Assembly: GCA_035653295.1 (NCBI GenBank)
Contig: DASRCB010000230.1
Coordinates: 1-48,376, forward strand
Source: DASRCB01 sp035653295
GTDB lineage: Bacteria; Acidobacteriota; Terriglobia; Bryobacterales; Bryobacteraceae
Direction: 5' to 3'
DNA length: 48,376 bases
A program made the position numbers and the translations under genes. This document shows positions 6,630 through 14,680 of this stretch, piece by piece (positions within the stretch are counted from its first letter, which is position 1; every line of letters starts with the position of its first letter). The notes under the pieces are model-generated. The model saw nothing but the letters and a program-made list of their open reading frames with translations, searched no databases and was not told where the DNA came from.

Positions 6630-9532
6630 CGCTCGCCAGGCGGCGGCGCCCAGCGGACGCCCGCTGCGATCGTCGGCTGATAATACTCGCGCTGGATCAT
6701 GTACTGCGGACTTCCCTGATAGAAGCCGAAAACTGCGTTGTTCAGGTTCAGCCCGTACATTACGAAGCTCAGCCCGTGCGTCAGACGAACGCTGCCCTGC
6801 GCATCCACCTGGAAATGCGAGTAGAAGTAAATGTCGCTCATCGGGCCGTTGACTCCGCCGGGCGTTCCATCGGCGTATTGATAGCCGTAAATGCTCGCCT
6901 GGTTATAAGACATGCCGACCCGAATCGACAGCCGCCCGCGATCGTAAGTCGGACTGACGTTAAAGGCGTTGGGCGACGTTCGCTGCAGCCGCGGATGATC
7001 CGACCTCCCGGGAATACCGCTCGTACCCGAAGCAGTGTACCCGTAGTTGGCGGAAAGGCCCAGCCCGCTGAACCGGCCGTACAGGAACGAGAAGTGCTGG
7101 AGGTACGACGCTTCGAATCCGCTGATCCATGCCGTTCCGGCGTTAACCGGCTGCGTCGCCAGGTAATTGCCGAGGGGACCGCCCGGAGGCTGATACCCGG
7201 CCAGCTGGAACGTGTGCGTGATGATCGGGTTCTCCAGGTGCTTGTAGAAATAACCGGCGGAGACTTCGCCGAAGGACCTCAGGTAATGGTCCACCAGAAT
7301 GTCGATGTCATCTCCCGTTTCGGCCTTGAGATTCGCGTTGCCAAAGCTGACCGAGTAACGGTTGGCGCCGTTCCCTGCATCGGTCCAGCTCAGCGGCTGC
7401 GCGATGTCCTGCGGATCGGGGCGGGACAGGCCGCGCGCGTACACCAGACGAACATACGTGTCTGATCCGAGCGCGTATTTCAGCGACGCGCTCGGTAGGA
7501 GCGTGTAGTAGGAACCGGAGAACTGATTCGGGGTGATGCTGGAGCACGATTGGTCGGCGTTCGGCGGCGGGCACGGGTAGCTGCCAAAGGCCAGATTGTT
7601 CACGCGATCGGTGGTGTTCTCGACACGCAATCCGGCGATAACGCGCAGCCGGCTGGAGAAGTCGATGGTGTTCATGATGTAACCCGCGGTGACTCTCTCG
7701 ACCAGACCGTAAAACGCCGGGTCCTGCCCGATGGTGCTGCTGGACGTGAATGCGTCAGGGTGTGCGTTCGCGTAAGCGAATACATCCTCGAATGTCGGGT
7801 TGTAACCCAGCGCATAAGAGCCGCCGTTGTAATACCCGGTGTTCTTCAGACGGTTCGGGAACGTGTTCAGCGGAATATCGCCGGTTGGGTGAAGCGTGGT
7901 GTTGTAGGTGTCGTCGTATTTGTGCTCGTTGCGAAATTTCCCGCCGTATTCAAAGACAGCGCCACGCGAGCCGATATGATAACGCTTCGCGCCCGATCCG
8001 GCGGCCACGAGATTCAGCTGCGCGGCGTGACCGAGGTTCAAACTGATTCGATGCAGCGTAAGGTTCGCGGGGTTGTAGCCCTTGCCGTAGCAGGCTGCCG
8101 ACCATTGCGGGAGATACTTGTCCTTCGTGGCGCCTGGGTCGTACTGGCACCCGCTTGTATCGAGGATGGAATCGAAGGACGCTGTGCCTCCGCCAGAGGT
8201 GTTGGTGTATGTCGAGCGAGCCGCGGAAAGCTCCCATGAGTACCACGTCGTGGACAACACGTGACTGCCCCCGAGGACAATGCTGCCGATGGAGATATCC
8301 GGATGCCGAAGCTGAGTGTTGAACGTTGCCGGTCCCGTGCATGGCGCCACCGTGACGCCCGCATCGTTCGTGCCGCAGCCGACATTACCGGGGTTCAGTA
8401 ACGTGATTCCAGGAGTGTTATCGGTCAGGGAGTACGCCCAGCGGTCGCCGTAGTTCTTGAAATCGGAATAGAGGGCGCGGAGGTAAATGTTAGATCCGTC
8501 GGCTATCCGATAATCGGCGCTGCCGGTAATCCCCCAGCGGCTTCGGAAATATTCGTATTCGCGGATGTCCATGGCGTCTTTCCATGGAACGCTGCTTCCG
8601 TTCGCCAGCGTCGCCACGTCCGGAACCGGCTCGATGTCGTCGATCCCGCGCCCATTCCAGTCGTAGGTTCCCCCCACCAGCAGACCGAACTTCCTGCTTG
8701 CCCCGAAGCGCTTCCCAACGGTCCCGGCGTCCTCCGTAACCCCGCGCCCGTTAATAATGGGCGTGTACCCGTTCATGCTGCTCAGAGTAACCGTGGGACT
8801 GTCCGTCGCCGTTTTGGTCACGAGATTGACTGACCCGCCAATGCCGTCTCCGTCCATGTTCGCCTGCAGCGTTTTATTCACCTGGACGGATTCCACAATG
8901 TCCGCCGGAATGGCGTCAAACTTGATCTGCCGAACGCCCGGCTCGGGCGAGGGGACGTTCATGCCGTCGATAGTCGCGTTCGTAAGCCGGGGCTCCGTGC
9001 CGCGCACCTGCACGTACTTGCCTTCGCCTTCATCGCGCTCCAGCGTCACACTCGGCATGCGGCCGAGAGCGTCGGCCATATTCGCGTTGGGAAGGCTGCG
9101 GATGATCTCCGCCGGCAGGATCTGAAGGATGTTATCCGCTGTGCGCTGCTCGTTGATGGCCTCCACCTCACCGCTGGCTCGTGGCGCCGTGACCAGCACA
9201 TCCTGGTTCGCGGATTGCACCTCGAGCCTTGCGTCGACATTCACCGTCTGTCCCGGCGCGACGTTCACGGCCTTGGTGAAAATCGCGAATCCCACATACG
9301 TCACCTGCAGCGTGTAATTTCCGGGCGCCAGTCCCTTGATGACGAACAGCCCCTGTTCGTCGGACGCCACGTTGACGTCCTGCGACACCAGCGATATCTG
9401 CGCGCCGCGCAGCACCGCGCCGCTTGCATCGGTGACCGTTCCCGCAATCGCGCCGGTTTGCGTCTGCGCCGAAATGGCGGTAACCGACGCCAGACAAAGG
9501 ACAACAATGCGGATCAATCCTCGTGCTTCCAA
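6626..9532 (-). CDS. TonB-dependent receptor with carboxypeptidase-regulatory domain
   Basis: 968 residues, an outer-membrane importer powered by TonB. In order: a signal peptide (GLIRIVVLCLASVTAISAQ), a carboxypeptidase-regulatory-like beta domain at about 23-105, a plug at about 110-260 (NANMADALGRMPSVTLERDEG, VRGTEPRLTNATIDG, GGSVNLVTKT), then a 22-strand type barrel to the C-terminus. The plug resembles the Xanthomonas/Caulobacter class linked to oligosaccharide uptake. The barrel's last strand is followed by APPPGER instead of ending on an aromatic residue. The start is read as TTG at 9532, preceded by GGAGAG at good spacing. No inner-membrane transporter lies alongside, so the substrate is unknown. 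Confidence 0.93.
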   Translation of the reverse strand: MEARGLIRIVVLCLASVTAISAQTQTGAIAGTVTDASGAVLRGAQISLVSQDVNVASDEQGLFVIKGLAPGNYTLQVTYVGFAIFTKAVNVAPGQTVNVDARLEVQSANQDVLVTAPRASGEVEAINEQRTADNILQILPAEIIRSLPNANMADALGRMPSVTLERDEGEGKYVQVRGTEPRLTNATIDGMNVPSPEPGVRQIKFDAIPADIVESVQVNKTLQANMDGDGIGGSVNLVTKTATDSPTVTLSSMNGYTPIINGRGVTEDAGTVGKRFGASRKFGLLVGGTYDWNGRGIDDIEPVPDVATLANGSSVPWKDAMDIREYEYFRSRWGITGSADYRIADGSNIYLRALYSDFKNYGDRWAYSLTDNTPGITLLNPGNVGCGTNDAGVTVAPCTGPATFNTQLRHPDISIGSIVLGGSHVLSTTWYSWELSAARSTYTNTSGGGTASFDSILDTSGCQYDPGATKDKYLPQWSAACYGKGYNPANLTLHRISLNLGHAAQLNLVAAGSGAKRYHIGSRGAVFEYGGKFRNEHKYDDTYNTTLHPTGDIPLNTFPNRLKNTGYYNGGSYALGYNPTFEDVFAYANAHPDAFTSSSTIGQDPAFYGLVERVTAGYIMNTIDFSSRLRVIAGLRVENTTDRVNNLAFGSYPCPPPNADQSCSSITPNQFSGSYYTLLPSASLKYALGSDTYVRLVYARGLSRPDPQDIAQPLSWTDAGNGANRYSVSFGNANLKAETGDDIDILVDHYLRSFGEVSAGYFYKHLENPIITHTFQLAGYQPPGGPLGNYLATQPVNAGTAWISGFEASYLQHFSFLYGRFSGLGLSANYGYTASGTSGIPGRSDHPRLQRTSPNAFNVSPTYDRGRLSIRVGMSYNQASIYGYQYADGTPGGVNGPMSDIYFYSHFQVDAQGSVRLTHGLSFVMYGLNLNNAVFGFYQGSPQYMIQREYYQPTIAAGVRWAPPPGER

Positions 9533-9565
9533 GTGATTTCTCTCCGTCTGAGATGACTAAAGATT

Positions 9566-9581
9566 CCGCGCAATTGCGCGG
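9566..9581. promoter_or_regulatory. 16-bp perfect palindrome upstream of the TonB receptor
   Basis: CCGCGCAATTGCGCGG is perfectly self-complementary. It lies 34 bases upstream of the receptor start, between that gene and the divergent HEAT gene. Position and symmetry fit an operator. Confidence 0.4.
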
Positions 9582-9679
9582 CAGCGGACCCATCAAGTGC
9601 CTAATGCTAACCACCGCCTGTTACACCCGCATGAATTCCGGGTTAACCGGGTGTGAATCATGACGCCTCCGGACCCGCC

Positions 9680-9685
9680 TATACT
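9680..9685 (+). promoter_or_regulatory. Predicted -10 box TATACT
   Basis: TATACT ends seven bases before the GTG at 9693, implying a leaderless transcript. It is downstream of the competing ATG at 9660 and so argues for the GTG start. Confidence 0.45.
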
Positions 9686-9692
9686 GGGTTCC

Positions 9693-10538
9693 GTGCTTCG
9701 ATTCTTTTTCGCCTGCTGCGCGTTGGCAGCCGCCGGGGTATGCCAGACCTCGCCCATCGAAGAGTGCCGTCAGACGCTCGAGACGGCGCTCCACGACCGC
9801 AATCCCGACATCCGAAAGCTGGCCGTCGTCGCCCTCAGCCTCGCGGGCTCGCGGGCCCCCTATCTGTCCATGCTCGAAGGCGCGCTCGGCGACAACGACG
9901 TGGAGGTCCGCCTTGCCGCCGTCGCCAGCCTGTCCGACCTGAATGGGAAAGCGTCGACCCAGGCGCTGCACAAAGCGCTCGCCGACCCCGTGCCGGAGGT
10001 CAGTTTCGCCGCGGCAAAGGCTTTGTGGGCGCGGCAGGATCCGGCGGGCCGGCAAGCCCTGCTCTCCGTCCTAAGCGGCGACGCCAAAACATCGTCGAAC
10101 TATTTCACGAAGGAGAAACGCGACGCGCTGCGCATGGTGCACACGCCCAAAACCATGTTCCTCTTCGCCGTGAAACAGGGCGTTGGATTCGCTCCCGTCC
10201 CAGGACTTGGCGAGGGCATCGCCTCCATGCAGGCGCTGCTGTCCGACCCCGGCATGTCCGGCCGCGCCACGGCGGCGCTGCTGCTCGGCAAAGACAAGAG
10301 CCCGGCTACGACCGAAGCGTTGCGCGACGCGCTGTCCAACAAGGAATGGGGCGTCCGCGCGGCCGCGGTCCACGCGCTCGCGCTGCGCGATGACCCATCC
10401 CTGACCAGCGCGGTGCTTCCCCTGGTGCACGACAAGTCCGAACCCGTCCGCCTCCGCGCCGCCGCCGCGTATCTGCGCCTGGAGCTCATCAAAGCATCGC
10501 CCCGCGCGAAAAAGTCCGCGCACACCCCCAGGACCTGA
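9693..10538 (+). CDS. Secreted HEAT-repeat protein
   Basis: 281 residues from the GTG. A signal peptide (LRFFFACCALAAAGVCQ) is followed by alternating helices with the HEAT/PBS-lyase pattern, for example NPDIRKLAVVALSLAG, NDVEVRLAAVASLSDL, VPEVSFAAAKALWARQ and EWGVRAAAVHALALRD. A non-repetitive section at about 140-175 (KTMFLFAVKQGVGFAPVPG) interrupts the array. Likely a periplasmic binding scaffold. An ATG at 9660 gives 11 more residues (MTPPDPPILGS) but lies upstream of the likely -10 box. No enzymatic domain is seen. Confidence 0.82.
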   Translation: MLRFFFACCALAAAGVCQTSPIEECRQTLETALHDRNPDIRKLAVVALSLAGSRAPYLSMLEGALGDNDVEVRLAAVASLSDLNGKASTQALHKALADPVPEVSFAAAKALWARQDPAGRQALLSVLSGDAKTSSNYFTKEKRDALRMVHTPKTMFLFAVKQGVGFAPVPGLGEGIASMQALLSDPGMSGRATAALLLGKDKSPATTEALRDALSNKEWGVRAAAVHALALRDDPSLTSAVLPLVHDKSEPVRLRAAAAYLRLELIKASPRAKKSAHTPRT

Positions 10539-10545
10539 CGCTTTT

Positions 10546-10588
10546 GGTGGGGCAGGCTCTCAGCCTGCGGCGGGCTCCCAGCCCGCCT
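10546..10588. repeat. Modular palindrome repeat, copy 2
   Basis: Two abutting perfect hairpins: GCAGGCT-CTC-AGCCTGC (10552-10568) and GGCGGGCT-CCC-AGCCCGCC (10569-10587). It lies between the convergent HEAT and deformylase genes. The rest of the gap to 10677 is C/G-rich and shows no gene. Confidence 0.85.
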
Positions 10589-10677
10589 GGTCCGGCCAAT
10601 TTTAAAACCCCACGCGCTTCAAACCGCGCCGACGCCAGCCAGAAAGCCCGCCGCGCCGCAAGGCCCGCCCCCCCAAC

Positions 10678-11262
10678 CTACCCGCACCTGTTCCGAAATT
10701 CCTGCTCAGAGACATTCTTCCAGTACCTCGTATAGTTCTCGGTCGTCATCAGCGACCGCGGCCACATCCGGTCGACATACAAGGTCCCGTTCAGATGATC
10801 GATCTCGTGCTGCAGGATGCGCGCATACCAGCCCTCGGCGCGAATCGTCACCGGCTCCGCGCGTTCGTTGAGGCACTCCACCCGTACCCGCAGCGCGCGC
10901 CCCACCATGGCCGTCCACCCGGCTACGCTGAGGCACCCTTCGAAAAACTCGGCGCTCTCCTCACCTTCAGCGAACAGCTCGGGATTGATGATCACGTGGA
11001 AGGGCACCGGCGCGCGGCCACGCTCGGCGGCGCGTTCGGGCGGCAGCATGGCAATGTATTCCGCCGGATCCTCGATGACAGCAACTCGCAGCGGCACGCC
11101 GACCTGCGGCGCCGCCAGCCCGACTCCCGGCGCATCGCGCATCGTCTCGCGCATCGAATCGATCAGTCCCTGAATGGCGTCACTGCCAATCTCGCCCGGC
11201 GCGAGCGAGCGCGCTGCCTGGCGCAGCACCATCTCGCCAGCCTGCCAGATCTTCAGCCTCAT
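10678..11262 (-). CDS. def: Peptide deformylase
   Basis: 194 residues from the ATG at 11262. It removes the formyl group from nascent N-terminal methionine in the cytoplasm. The three metal/active-site motifs are present: GVGLAAPQ, EGCLS (metal Cys) and HEIDH (two metal His and the catalytic Glu). The start overlaps the upstream kinase-like stop as ATGA (11262-11259), so the two are coupled; an in-frame ATG eight codons earlier is less likely. The usual neighbour fmt is absent. The insert PPERAAERGRAPVPFH between motifs I and II is typical of longer deformylases. Confidence 0.95.
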   Translation of the reverse strand: MRLKIWQAGEMVLRQAARSLAPGEIGSDAIQGLIDSMRETMRDAPGVGLAAPQVGVPLRVAVIEDPAEYIAMLPPERAAERGRAPVPFHVIINPELFAEGEESAEFFEGCLSVAGWTAMVGRALRVRVECLNERAEPVTIRAEGWYARILQHEIDHLNGTLYVDRMWPRSLMTTENYTRYWKNVSEQEFRNRCG

Positions 11263-11906
11263 GCCGGCCGGCGGCGCCGTTCGCAAATATTCAACAGATC
11301 GATGCCGTCGAGGATCGTCTTAACCACCAGAGCGTCACCCATCGCTGTATTGATCATCTGGTGATAGACGTGCCGGGCCGGCCAGTCGCTGTTGTAATAC
11401 CGTCGAACAAACGCCGCTCGCTCGCGGTCCACGTTGTCCACCAGATCCTCAGCCTCGGACTGGCGCTTGCCCGCGGCAATCGTCCGGCGGACCTTCTCCT
11501 CCCGGGAGGCGTACAGGAACACCCGATACGTGTCCTCGCGGTTGCGCATGAAATACGGCGCCCCGCGCCCCACGATCACGCAGTGACCCTGCGCCGCAAT
11601 GTCGCCGATAATACGTTCGAAGAGGGAGGCCAGGGTCTCGGCGTTCAGCACCTCGGGCTGCTGGTCGCCCGCCGTCGTTTCGTAGCTGCCGCGCATGAAA
11701 ACCCGGAACAGCCGCTGGTAAACCGGATCGGGTTTCTCCTCCAGCCGCTCCACCGTTTTCTGCGAACACTTCATGCGGCGCGCGATCTCACCGGTGATCT
11801 CACGGTCCCACAGCTTCCATCCCAGCTCGCCTGCAACAGCGGTGGCGATGGCGGCAGCCCCGCTGCCATACTCCCGCTCGATGGTGACGACGCGAATCAC
11901 AGTCAT
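11259..11906 (-). CDS. Cytidylate kinase-like family protein
   Basis: 215 residues from the ATG at 11906. The N-terminus ITIxREYGSG-type loop appears as TIEREYGSGAAAIATAVAGE, the P-loop variant of the cytidylate-kinase-like family (PF13189), followed by KLWDREI and a lid-like Arg-rich helix (YASREEKVRRTIAA). It probably phosphorylates a nucleotide or small molecule; the true substrate of this family is not known. The frame is open 107 codons further upstream, but those residues are low-complexity R/W-rich and antisense to the phosphofructokinase end. Coupled to the deformylase by ATGA. Confidence 0.8.
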   Translation of the reverse strand: MTVIRVVTIEREYGSGAAAIATAVAGELGWKLWDREITGEIARRMKCSQKTVERLEEKPDPVYQRLFRVFMRGSYETTAGDQQPEVLNAETLASLFERIIGDIAAQGHCVIVGRGAPYFMRNREDTYRVFLYASREEKVRRTIAAGKRQSEAEDLVDNVDRERAAFVRRYYNSDWPARHVYHQMINTAMGDALVVKTILDGIDLLNICERRRRPA

Positions 11907-11964
11907 CCAGGATACCGCGTTTCCGCGCGCCCGAGCCGTGGGCGTCCGCGGTCGCCGCCCTGCT

Positions 11965-13152
11965 CTATGACGCTTTCGTGAGGAAAATCGGCAGCCCCGT
12001 TTTGTTCGCGTAATTCGGCCGGTACCGTTCCGTGTTGTACATAGTGGACACGTCCACCCTCCGTGGCCCCTGCTTCGGATCGGGAATGTCCACCATCGCG
12101 TACTTGCCCTCCACCAGCGCGGCCATCTTCCCGCTACCCCCCTGCAGGACGTAATCGAGCGCCATGGTGCCGAATGTGGACGCCACCAGCTTGTCCACGA
12201 AATCCGGCGCGCCGCTGCGCAGGTCATAGGTGAGGTCGCTCACCACCGTCTCTTCCTTCGCGCGCCGCTGGATCTCTTCGCTCAGCGCCTCCGCGACGTT
12301 GTACTTCTTGCGATGGCCATACGCATCCGGTTCCCCGTATTCCTTCACCTCATAGCCTTCCCACTGCGCGCCCTCGGAAAGCACCACCAGTGAATAGTTG
12401 CTCGGATTATTCTTCTTGTCGGTGATCAGGAGCTGGATCAGCTTCTCCAGATTCACCTTGTACTCGGGAATCAGACAGCGGATGGAAGTGACGAATGCGG
12501 TGTACAACGCCGTATAGCCGGCGTCGCGTCCGAAGACCCGGAAGATGCCGATGCGCTCGTGCGAACCAACCGTGGTGCGCTGCCGGTTAATAGCGTCCGT
12601 GGCCCGGGTGATCGCGGTGGAGAAGCCGATGCAGTACTCGGTGTTGCGCACATCATTGTCCATGGTCTTGGGCACAGCGACTACCGAGAATCCGGCCTTG
12701 TCCAGCTCCGCCGCATAGCTCAGCGTATCGTCGCCTCCGATGGCGATCAGCGTGTCGATGTTCAGCCGCTGCAGGTTGCTGAGCACCTGCTTCGTCATAT
12801 CGAAAACCGTGCTGGTTACGCCCTTCTTCGTGAACTCGACCTTGGGAAACTCGGTTCCCTTGAGGAACTCCGGAACGCTCTTCATCTTCGATGGATTGGT
12901 GCGGCTGCTGTGCAGGAACGTGCCGCCGGTGCGGTCGATCGTCCGCGTGTTCTCGCGCGACAGCGGCATGATGTATCGCTCGCGGCTGGCGGGCTCGTCC
13001 AGGTTGACGTGCGTCAGGCCCTCCCAGCCGCGGCGGATGCCGATCACCTCACAGTCGTTCTCCGTGCTGCGATAAGTGACTTCCTTGATGACAGAGTTGA
13101 GGCCCGGCACGTCGCCGCCTCCGGTGAGAATACCGATGCGCTTGCGTCCCAT
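11965..13152 (-). CDS. pfp: 6-phosphofructokinase, residues indicate the PPi-dependent type
   Basis: 395 residues, group III/long-type phosphofructokinase. GGGDVPGLN at 11-19 is the phosphoryl-donor loop. Two positions that separate donors point to pyrophosphate: GGDDT at 139-143 (Asp where ATP enzymes have Gly) and PKTMDND at 161-167 (Lys where ATP enzymes have Gly). If so the reaction is reversible and serves both glycolysis and gluconeogenesis. FRVFGRDAGYTAL and IPEYK, parts of the sugar-phosphate site, are intact. An excellent ribosome site (AGGAGA) precedes the ATG. TACAAT at 13273-13268 is a likely -10, giving a leader of about 110 bases. Confidence 0.93.
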   Translation of the reverse strand: MGRKRIGILTGGGDVPGLNSVIKEVTYRSTENDCEVIGIRRGWEGLTHVNLDEPASRERYIMPLSRENTRTIDRTGGTFLHSSRTNPSKMKSVPEFLKGTEFPKVEFTKKGVTSTVFDMTKQVLSNLQRLNIDTLIAIGGDDTLSYAAELDKAGFSVVAVPKTMDNDVRNTEYCIGFSTAITRATDAINRQRTTVGSHERIGIFRVFGRDAGYTALYTAFVTSIRCLIPEYKVNLEKLIQLLITDKKNNPSNYSLVVLSEGAQWEGYEVKEYGEPDAYGHRKKYNVAEALSEEIQRRAKEETVVSDLTYDLRSGAPDFVDKLVASTFGTMALDYVLQGGSGKMAALVEGKYAMVDIPDPKQGPRRVDVSTMYNTERYRPNYANKTGLPIFLTKAS

Positions 13153-13267
13153 GAATTCTCCTGTTAGTTAGAAGCGCAGGCGGTGCGGCGTCCAAACGAC
13201 GGGGCAGCTGTAAATCAGGATGGAACGGACCGGCTGGGCGCCATCCTGCGCGGGTATCAAAAGCACT

Positions 13268-13273
13268 ATTGTA
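13268..13273 (-). promoter_or_regulatory. Predicted -10 box TACAAT of the phosphofructokinase
   Basis: TACAAT on the minus strand in the divergent region between the phosphofructokinase and the histidine kinase. It lies within an imperfect inverted repeat (GCACT ... AGTGC, 13263-13280). Confidence 0.35.
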
Positions 13274-13335
13274 TCCAGTGCGCGCACGCGCCGCCGGATC
13301 TCAGGTCTTCTGAGCCTCCGCGCAATAATAAAGCG

Positions 13336-14214
13336 ATGAGCGACGGGAGTGAACCCGCCGGCGCGCAGCGCGGACGCGAGGACGAAATCGCAACGCTCCG
13401 CGAACAGCTCGATGCCGCGAATCAGAAGCTCGTGGATTCCCACAAAATGGCCTCGCTCGGCCGTCTTTCCGCCGGCGTTGTCCACGAAATCCGCACCCCC
13501 ATTGGGTCCATCTTCTCCAACAACGAAGTCATCCTTCGCTCCCTGGAGAAGCTGAAAACCATGCTGCAGGAGGCGCGAACCAGGTCCACCCCTCCTTCGC
13601 AGCAGTCCCTTGATGTCGTCGACATCATCGTCGGTCTGGCCGCCGTGGACAAGATCGCCTGCGAGCGCATCTCCTCCGTCATTCGCAGCCTCAAGACCTT
13701 CGCCCGCGTGAACGAAGGCGACCTGGCGCGTGTGGACATCAACGAGTTGCTCACCAACACCATCAAGCTCACCGGCACGGTCTTCCGGCGGCGCATCGAA
13801 ACACAGACCGAATTTGGCGACCTTCCACCCGTGGAGTGCTATCCCGGCCTGATGAATCAGGTTTTTCTCAACCTCGTCGTCAACGCCGGTCAGGCCATCG
13901 AGGATGAAGGCGTGGTCACCGTGCGCACGCGGCTCGAGGGCGACGAGGTGCACATCTCCGTCTCCGATACCGGCCGCGGCATTCCGCCCGAAGTTCGCGG
14001 CCGCATCTTCGCCGCTGGGTTTACCACCAAGCCGATCGGCGAAGGCACCGGCCTCGGCCTGTCCATCACGCGCGAGATCGTGGAGGACACCCACGGCGGG
14101 AAGATCTGGTTCGACACGGAACAAGGCAAAGGCACTACGTTCCACGTTCGCATTCCCATTGAGCAGAGAGGAAGGAGCGCAGCTTGGCGGAAAACGGACA
14201 ACCCCGGGTCCTGA
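13336..14214 (+). CDS. Cytosolic sensor histidine kinase
   Basis: 292 residues with no membrane segment. A short N-terminal coiled coil (about 14-38) leads into the dimerisation helix with the phospho-acceptor His50 in VVHEIRTPIG, then the ATP lid: N box around Asn183 (NQVFLNLVVNAGQ), DTGRG at 211-215 and GEGTGLGLS at 235-243. No sensor domain is visible, so the signal must come through a partner or the coiled coil. The frame is open from 13183, but the ATG at 13336 gives the coherent N-terminus. Its 3' end overlaps the response-regulator start by 31 bases, indicating tight coupling. Confidence 0.9.
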   Translation: MSDGSEPAGAQRGREDEIATLREQLDAANQKLVDSHKMASLGRLSAGVVHEIRTPIGSIFSNNEVILRSLEKLKTMLQEARTRSTPPSQQSLDVVDIIVGLAAVDKIACERISSVIRSLKTFARVNEGDLARVDINELLTNTIKLTGTVFRRRIETQTEFGDLPPVECYPGLMNQVFLNLVVNAGQAIEDEGVVTVRTRLEGDEVHISVSDTGRGIPPEVRGRIFAAGFTTKPIGEGTGLGLSITREIVEDTHGGKIWFDTEQGKGTTFHVRIPIEQRGRSAAWRKTDNPGS

Positions 14215-14663
14215 TCGTCGACGACGAGGACATGGTGATCACCAGTATTCGGGCTTTTCTTCAGCTCGAAACCGACTTCGACGTGCAGGGCTTCACCAGC
14301 CCGGAGCAGGCCGTCGCGCACCTGCGCACCACCCCGGTCGACGTCGTCGTCAGCGATTACCTGATGCCCCGCATGAACGGCATCCAGGTTCTGGCCAAAG
14401 CGCGCGAGTATCAGCCGGAAGCAGCGCGCGTGCTGCTGACCGGCCATGCCGACAAACAAAGCGCCATTCAGGCCATCAACGATGTTGGCCTGTTCCAGTA
14501 CCTCGAAAAGCCCTGGGATAATTCCCAGCTCCTGCTGGTCATTCGCAGCGGCATCGAGCGCACCCAGTTGCTGCGCCGGCTGCACGATAAGGTGCAGGAA
14601 CTGGACCAGGCCCATAACAATCTCAAGGACGTGCAAAGCCGTCTGCTCCGCGCCTTCCTGTAG
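14184..14663 (+). CDS. Receiver-domain response regulator with coiled-coil tail
   Basis: 159 residues starting at TTG 14184, with GGAAGGAG well placed upstream. The receiver has acidic D13/D14, phospho-acceptor Asp58 in VSDYLMPRMNG, Thr85 in LLTG and Lys108 in EKPW. The receiver resembles those of RpfG-type regulators, but here it is followed only by a helical tail (about 125-159), with no HD-GYP, DNA-binding or enzymatic output. It probably acts by protein contact or as a phosphate relay for the overlapping kinase. Confidence 0.9.
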   Translation: MAENGQPRVLIVDDEDMVITSIRAFLQLETDFDVQGFTSPEQAVAHLRTTPVDVVVSDYLMPRMNGIQVLAKAREYQPEAARVLLTGHADKQSAIQAINDVGLFQYLEKPWDNSQLLLVIRSGIERTQLLRRLHDKVQELDQAHNNLKDVQSRLLRAFL

Positions 14664-14680
14664 GTTCCTCCATCATCACA

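Noticed and set aside
11259..12227. A 322-residue kinase-like protein
   Set aside because: The first 107 residues are low-complexity and antisense to the phosphofructokinase end; the conserved P-loop start is at 11906.
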